In this document: positions 59,056-64,000 of the stretch, in pieces
Position numbering within the stretch: the stretch's first letter is position 1
How the letters are laid out: every line of letters begins with the position of its first letter
Origin: Chromatium okenii
Lineage (GTDB): Bacteria; Pseudomonadota; Gammaproteobacteria; Chromatiales; Chromatiaceae
Length of the DNA: 64,000 nt
Assembly: GCF_016583745.1 (NCBI RefSeq)
Contig: NZ_NRRQ01000011.1
Coordinates: 24,899 to 88,898, forward strand
Reading direction: 5' to 3'
The notes under the pieces: model-generated
Database searches by the model: none
Told to the model about the DNA's origin: nothing
The model's input: only the letters and a program-made list of their open reading frames with translations
Made by a program: the position numbers and the translations under genes

Positions 59056-61314
59056 TTATTTGACCGTGTAGGTTTTGGTCAGTTGATTGTTGGCTTCATT
59101 CGATTCTGGCGTTTGACACCAGCTATCAGCAAATGCCCGCAAGGTTTTTGCACCAGCGCCACTTGACCGCAAATTGACCGTCAAGGTTTTAGTCGCTCCG
59201 GCAGCCAATGAACCAATCTCAATCCATTGTTCACCAAACGCGCCGCAGGTTTGTGCTGTTGGCTGATTTGCCCACACATCCAAATAACCGCCATTTACGG
59301 TCACGGTGCTTTGATTTTTCACTGTGATCTTGGCGCTAAAAATGCTGTTAGCTGCGGGTGACGTTGGTGTGATTGCAACGGAAACAATTTTAATGTCTGC
59401 GATGCTGTTAGCTCCAAACACCGCTGTCACTACTTTATTGCTGGTCAGCGTGACTGTACATTGCAGCGGCTTGTTGGCAATTGGGGTGCAGCCCGTCCAT
59501 TTCGTGAAGGTCGCGCCAGTATCCGCTTTGGCAGTCAGTGTGACGGCAGTGCCGCTGGTGAATGTTTTGCTGCAAGCCGTACCGCAATTGATTCCTACTG
59601 GTTCGCTGGTGACAGTGCCTTTGCCACTTTTGTTAATTGACAATTTATAGCTGGGCAATAAATTGAAATTAGCAGTGACGGTTTGCGCTTCAGACATTTT
59701 GACCGTGCAATCGCCAGTTTTATTGGTACACGCACCGCTCCAACCGCTGAATGTCGAACCGGATTTGGTATCGGGTGTGGCAGTGAGAATAACACTGCTA
59801 CCGTTGTCAAAATCCGCTGCGCAGATTGTGCCGCAATTGATTTTCCCGTCTTTGCTGGTGACGCTACCGCTGCCCGTGCCGGATTTTTTGATTGCAAGTG
59901 AAAAGGTGGTTTGTTGTTCGCCCATCAATGCCTGAATACGCGAGATGACATTTGGTCTCGACGATGCTCCCATCGTGTCAGCCTCATTTGCTAACACTAA
60001 TCCTTGAGAATGCGCTGCGACTGCATCAGCATATTCCTGTTGCATAACACTCGGAAGCACGCTTCCAAGATTGGAGGTATTTTCATACCTGTAATATCCA
60101 GCAAAGCTAAAGTGACTTAGTACACTAGAAGACTTAAATACTGGCCACCAGCCCCAATTTGAAGCTGAGAATAATTTGCTCTCACTCTCCAGTGAAATCA
60201 TTGCGGGATCGCTGACATTGATTTTGTAGATAGAGCCAGACTGCGCATAACCATTGCCATCGTCCTTACTGTTCTTAAATGCGTAGAGATAATCGCCTGA
60301 AAGATATAAAGCGCCATGTCCTGATGTTGGGTCGCCATTTGGCCATACTTCGCCGATAACGACAGACTGATATGAGTTTGAATCTTTGTTGAAACGCACA
60401 ATTTTTAGCGAGCTTTTGTAGGCGCGAGTTCCATCAGGATCGACGCGGTAAACACCATCTGGTGATTTAACCGTTGCGAGAACAAAAACATCACTACCAT
60501 TAAACAGGATGTCGGTAATGCCATGCGATGACAGCACATCGCTGACATTGATGCTGCCGGAATCAGCAGAATCATTAGGAGCAGCCAGTTGCAATACCTC
60601 TGCGTCTGTCAGGGCGCGGTTGTAAATGCGCATTTCATCTATTGCGCCATTCATTGGATGCCAATAACTCTGATTACGGCCAATATAAATATCTTCGCTG
60701 TTTACATTAGTAATGTTGATGCTAACATCATGTGTACTTACAAGTCTGCCGTTAATAAACACTTTTGCGGTATGTTCGCTATTCGAGTAAACGTAAACGA
60801 TATTAGCCCATTCGTTAATGCTATAACCCTCGATCAAACCAGGACTAGGATTAAAAGAAGAATAGTAGTAAATCGACTCGTTTCGGATATCTGTTGTAAG
60901 CATTGTACTAAGCGCATATTCACCTTTTATAAATACTAAAAAAAAAGGCGGATCAGCATCATAATTTAGTGGGCTTTTATAATTACCCCATCCATCCATG
61001 CCGTCTAATCCAGATAGTTTGACTGCATGAGCCACAGAAAAATCGCCTGTAAACTGCAACGATGAACTGTTAGGGACATGAATCGCGCCAGAATTATAAT
61101 AACCACCAAAACTCGCCGCACCGCCAGCAAATCCAGTCGATGCTGTGACCGAGCCTTCTACTGTGCCGTTATTGCCATTTGTCGAGCAATCCTTTCCCAA
61201 ATTGCTGGCATCATCGAAACAATAATAAGCGACCAATCCCGTATCAACATCTGCCGATACTGCGCCGCTAATCATCAATACGCCGAGCAGCAGTATTGTG
61301 ACCATGTTCTTCAT
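59056..61314 (-). CDS. Secreted LamG / beta-repeat / CARDB protein
   Basis: 752 residues: signal peptide (MVTILLLGVLMISGAVSA), LamG/concanavalin-like domain about 25-230 (TGLVAYYCFDDASNLGKDCS...NNGTVEGS; AIDEMRIYNRALTDAEV), a central beta-rich region (DIRIFNGSDVFVL-like sensor/propeller repeats, about 240-480), two bacterial repeat modules with paired Cys (INCGTICAADFDNGS, SGWSGACTNKTGDCTV; INCGTACSKTFTSGT), and a C-terminal CARDB domain (IKIVSVAITPTSPAANSIFSAKITVKNQ). Start at 61314 with AAAGGA upstream. Probably a surface or secreted adhesin-like protein. Confidence 0.85.
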   Translation of the reverse strand: MKNMVTILLLGVLMISGAVSADVDTGLVAYYCFDDASNLGKDCSTNGNNGTVEGSVTASTGFAGGAASFGGYYNSGAIHVPNSSSLQFTGDFSVAHAVKLSGLDGMDGWGNYKSPLNYDADPPFFLVFIKGEYALSTMLTTDIRNESIYYYSSFNPSPGLIEGYSINEWANIVYVYSNSEHTAKVFINGRLVSTHDVSINITNVNSEDIYIGRNQSYWHPMNGAIDEMRIYNRALTDAEVLQLAAPNDSADSGSINVSDVLSSHGITDILFNGSDVFVLATVKSPDGVYRVDPDGTRAYKSSLKIVRFNKDSNSYQSVVIGEVWPNGDPTSGHGALYLSGDYLYAFKNSKDDGNGYAQSGSIYKINVSDPAMISLESESKLFSASNWGWWPVFKSSSVLSHFSFAGYYRYENTSNLGSVLPSVMQQEYADAVAAHSQGLVLANEADTMGASSRPNVISRIQALMGEQQTTFSLAIKKSGTGSGSVTSKDGKINCGTICAADFDNGSSVILTATPDTKSGSTFSGWSGACTNKTGDCTVKMSEAQTVTANFNLLPSYKLSINKSGKGTVTSEPVGINCGTACSKTFTSGTAVTLTAKADTGATFTKWTGCTPIANKPLQCTVTLTSNKVVTAVFGANSIADIKIVSVAITPTSPAANSIFSAKITVKNQSTVTVNGGYLDVWANQPTAQTCGAFGEQWIEIGSLAAGATKTLTVNLRSSGAGAKTLRAFADSWCQTPESNEANNQLTKTYTVK

Positions 61315-61462
61315 CACTTGTGTCCTTTGTTCAGGTTGTATAATCGTGGTAAACCGCACAAAAATAAGGTGGAATTTACCTGTTTGCGCCTTTCGATCGT
61401 GTTGCATCAAAGACGCGTAATATCTACCCTCTCCCCTGCTCATTTGTCAAGCACAAATAACA

Positions 61463-61805
61463 TTACAAAAAGGCAACCGAAAAATCATCTGAACTGAGAA
61501 ATGCCAGCAATTCATTTCCCGCTGCATCCAATTTGGTGAAATCAAAACCGTTGCTACCGAATTCAGCATCTTGTTCGGGGAAATCGGCGACCGGACACGG
61601 CAAACCGTTTTCGGTTTCATTTGAGCAAGTGCTGATGCCCGTCATTCAAACCGATAGCATAAACGGGAACTGTCAAAGCGAGCAGGGCAGCAATTCCAGC
61701 CCAACGCGCCAGCACTCGAAGCGCGGGTTTGCCCTGACCACCGACATCTTCTGCGCTGCGAGTACATGTGTTGCAGCTTGTGAGTCGGTTATGATTAGGA
61801 ATCAC
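61463..61805 (-). pseudogene. Frameshifted, truncated DUF1566-type secreted protein
   Basis: From 61805: a basic N-region and signal peptide (WAGIAALLALTVPVYAIGLND), then a frameshift near 61640. In the shifted frame TGISTCSNETENGLPCPVADFPEQDAEFGSNGFDFTKLDAAGNEL is the conserved start of DUF1566/Lcl C-terminal-type proteins, which normally continue with WxCVRDNVTGLIWE. Here it ends after FSVAFL, so most of the gene is lost. Confidence 0.7.
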
Positions 61806-61866
61806 GCGATCTGGTTGCCCTAAATCGCTATTTCACGCATTCATTCACGTTCCAATGAGGTCAGAG

Positions 61867-64000
61867 ATGCACCTGCGTGCCTTCCCTCCCGCCCAAGGTC
61901 TCTATGACCCGGCTAACGAGCACGACGCCTGCGGCGTCGGTTTTGTCTGCAATATCAAGAATGTCAAAAGCCACGCCATCGTGCGGCAAGGGCTTGAAAT
62001 CCTTGAACGTCTGCACCATCGCGGCGCAGTCGGCGCTGATCCCAAAGCGGGCGATGGCGCAGGAATTCTGGTGCAGATTCCCGATGCGTTTTTCCGCGCC
62101 GTGCTGGAGTTCAATCTGCCAGCGGTCGGTGATTACGGCGTTGGCATGGTGTTTCTGCCGCAGGACGCTGCCCAGCGCCAGCGCATGGAGGAAATCGTCA
62201 AGCGGCGTTTGCAGGAAGGCGGGCAAACCGTGCTGGGCTGGCGCGATGTGCCGGTCGATAACAGCGATCTCGGCTACAGCGTCCTGCCGTCCGAGCCAGT
62301 CGTGCGGCAGGTATTCGTTGCCAAAGGCGACAATTGCGCGGATCAAGCCGCGTTTGAACGCGCTTTATTTGTCACCCGTAAACGGATGGATAACGAAATC
62401 CGCGAAGCCGGCGCGAATCAAAGTGCGTATTACGTCGTCTCGCTGTCCTCGCGCACCGTCAATTACAAAGGCATGTTGCTGGCGCATCAGGTCGGGCGCT
62501 ATTACCGCGATCTCAGCCATGAGCAATTCAGCTCCGCGCTGGCGCTGGTGCATCAACGCTTTTCGACCAACACCTTTCCGACCTGGAATCTGGCGCAGCC
62601 GTTTCGGATGCTCTGTCACAACGGCGAAATCAACACGCTGCGCGGCAACGTCAATTGGATGGCAGCGCGGCGGCACACGATGCGCTCCGAGCTGCTCGGC
62701 GCAGAATTGGATCGCATCTGGCCACTGATTCCCGAAGGGCAATCCGATTCCGCCTGTCTCGATAACGCCTTGGAATTATTGGTGATGGGCGGGTATGCGC
62801 TGGCGCACGCGATGATGCTGCTGGTGCCGGAGGCGTGGTCGGGCAATCAACAGATGGATGCCGAGCGGCGGGCGTTTTATGAATATCACGCTGCGCTGAT
62901 GGAACCTTGGGATGGCCCCGCCGCGCTGGCGTTCACTGATGGACGACAGATCGGCGCGACCTTGGATCGCAACGGACTGCGCCCGGCGCGGTATCTCGTC
63001 ACCAATGACGACATGGTCATCATGGCCTCGGAAATGGGCGTGTTGGACATCGCCGAGGAGCGCATCGTCAAAAAATGGCGCTTGCAGCCCGGCAAGATGT
63101 TGCTGATTGATTTGGAGCAGGGTCGGATCATTGACGACGCGGAAATCAAAGCCGCGCTCGCTGCCGCCAAGCCGTATGGCGACTGGCTCACCGCCACGCA
63201 GATTCATCTGGACGCGCTGCCGACCGATGTCGCACCGATGGCACCTGATGCCGCGACGTTGCTCAAAGCGCAGCAAGCCTTTGGTTATACACAGGAAGAC
63301 ATCAAATTCCTGCTGCAACCGATGCTGTTGACCGGTGAGGAAGCGATTGGGTCGATGGGTGCAGACAATCCGCCAGCGGTGCTGTCGCGCCGCGCCAAAC
63401 ATTTGTCGAGCTATTTCCAGCAGAACTTCGCGCAGGTGACGAATCCGCCGATTGATCCGATCCGCGAGGAGCTGGTGATGTCGCTGGTGTCGCTGATTGG
63501 GCCGCGCCCGAATCTGCTGGGGATCAATGAAGCGGGCAAACATTGGCGGCTGGAGGTCAATCAGCCGGTGTTGACCAATGCCGATTTAGAGCGCATCCGC
63601 CACATTCAAGACAACACCAGCGCCGCCTTTCGCACCACCACGCTGCACATGGTCTACGCGGCAGTGGACGGCGCTGACGGGATGCAAGCGGCGCTGGCGC
63701 GGTTGTGTCAGGCCGCAGAGCAGGCGGTGCGCGACGGTTTCAACATCTTGATTCTCTCGGATCGCAACACCAACCGCGATGCCATTCCGATTCCGTCGCT
63801 GTTGGCGACTTCCGCCGTCCATCATCATTTGATTCGGCAAGGACTGCGCACCAGCGCCGGCTTGGTGGTCGAAACCGGCGCTGCGCTCGAAGTCCATCAT
63901 TTTGCTGCGCTCGCTGGCTACGGCGCGGAAGCGATCAATCCGTATTTGGCGTTCGATACGATTCAATCGTTATTGCCTCCGCCGATCTCATCAATCCCCC
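61867..64000 (+). CDS. gltB: Glutamate synthase large subunit, 3' end outside window
   Basis: 711 residues visible. ATG at 61867 after GAGG. A 21-residue propeptide precedes the catalytic Cys of EHDA-CGVGFVCNIK (class II amidotransferase). Then HRGAVGADPKAGDGAGIL, FSTNTFPTWNLAQPFRMLCHNGEINTLRGN, DRNGLRPARYLVT and the start of the central domain (ADNPPAVLSRRAKHLSSYF). It makes glutamate from glutamine and 2-oxoglutarate, with NADPH or ferredoxin as donor. The FMN-binding domain and iron-sulfur site lie beyond the window. Confidence 0.96.
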   Translation, partial: MHLRAFPPAQGLYDPANEHDACGVGFVCNIKNVKSHAIVRQGLEILERLHHRGAVGADPKAGDGAGILVQIPDAFFRAVLEFNLPAVGDYGVGMVFLPQDAAQRQRMEEIVKRRLQEGGQTVLGWRDVPVDNSDLGYSVLPSEPVVRQVFVAKGDNCADQAAFERALFVTRKRMDNEIREAGANQSAYYVVSLSSRTVNYKGMLLAHQVGRYYRDLSHEQFSSALALVHQRFSTNTFPTWNLAQPFRMLCHNGEINTLRGNVNWMAARRHTMRSELLGAELDRIWPLIPEGQSDSACLDNALELLVMGGYALAHAMMLLVPEAWSGNQQMDAERRAFYEYHAALMEPWDGPAALAFTDGRQIGATLDRNGLRPARYLVTNDDMVIMASEMGVLDIAEERIVKKWRLQPGKMLLIDLEQGRIIDDAEIKAALAAAKPYGDWLTATQIHLDALPTDVAPMAPDAATLLKAQQAFGYTQEDIKFLLQPMLLTGEEAIGSMGADNPPAVLSRRAKHLSSYFQQNFAQVTNPPIDPIREELVMSLVSLIGPRPNLLGINEAGKHWRLEVNQPVLTNADLERIRHIQDNTSAAFRTTTLHMVYAAVDGADGMQAALARLCQAAEQAVRDGFNILILSDRNTNRDAIPIPSLLATSAVHHHLIRQGLRTSAGLVVETGAALEVHHFAALAGYGAEAINPYLAFDTIQSLLPPPISSIP

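Overview
This window is chromosomal DNA of a phototrophic gammaproteobacterium, most likely a purple sulfur bacterium of the Chromatiaceae type. The evidence is a bacteriochlorophyll/carotenoid cluster (bchC-bchX-bchY, crtC, crtD) next to an antenna beta/alpha gene pair, together with gammaproteobacterial housekeeping genes: folB, plsY, a two-subunit pyruvate carboxylase, alr, hldE, waaA, recN, nadK, tldD and gltB. I see no tRNA, rRNA or CRISPR array.

Layout. 1-11.9 kb: housekeeping genes (DUF2782 fragment, folB, plsY, a TRAP substrate-binding protein, pycB, pycA, alr, a GT2-GtrA glycosyltransferase, DUF2750). A 2.7-kb AT-rich SF1 helicase gene and a small MITE-like element lie between pycA and pycB. 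11.9-13.8 kb: small accessory genes, including a YefM/YoeB toxin-antitoxin pair enclosed by two copies of the bchY 3' end. 13.8-21.5 kb: photosynthesis genes. bchC, X and Y and crtD, C run leftward. An unrecognised single-TM protein and the antenna genes run rightward. Two TGT-N12-ACA palindromes (PpsR/CrtJ-type) sit at the promoters. bchZ and the puf reaction-centre genes, which usually follow bchY, are absent here. 21.6-24.9 kb: a toxin-antitoxin island (HigBA-like, RelB, an orphan RHH antitoxin, MazEF, VapBC) whose modules are separated by copies of a roughly 190-bp intergenic repeat.

25-27.8 kb: a pilin gene with a sigma-54 promoter, then an IscB RNA-guided nuclease gene with a structured omega-RNA (HEARO) region upstream, then an orphan antitoxin. 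27.8-38.4 kb: a haem-protein/two-component region (PepSY protein and response regulator; divergent response regulator and histidine kinase; a large multihaem PKD cytochrome; a cytochrome b561 - SHP - dihaem cytochrome operon), interrupted by an MmeI-like restriction-modification gene. The two-component promoter region and the cytochrome operon share phased CTGACCATT boxes. One response regulator carries a 72-bp palindromic repeat inserted in frame in its interdomain linker.

38.5-43.3 kb: hldE, a CZB-type chemoreceptor and waaA. 43.3-45.8 kb: a C5 methyltransferase/restriction endonuclease pair packaged as an integron-type gene cassette, with an attC site whose R'' box exactly complements the start of the cassette. 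46-64 kb: HD-GYP protein, recN, nadK, tldD, a DUF2887 nuclease-like protein, a type IIG restriction-modification enzyme, photolyase, an SGNH acyltransferase, a secreted LamG/CARDB protein, remnants of DUF29 and DUF1566 genes, and the 5' part of gltB, which runs off the window.

Overall this is a core genome heavily punctuated by mobile and defence modules: three restriction-modification systems, an SF1 helicase, IscB, at least six toxin-antitoxin loci and several repeat families. Several of these modules have broken ancestral operons (pycA/pycB, bchY/bchZ, and possibly the PepSY-regulator-kinase operon).
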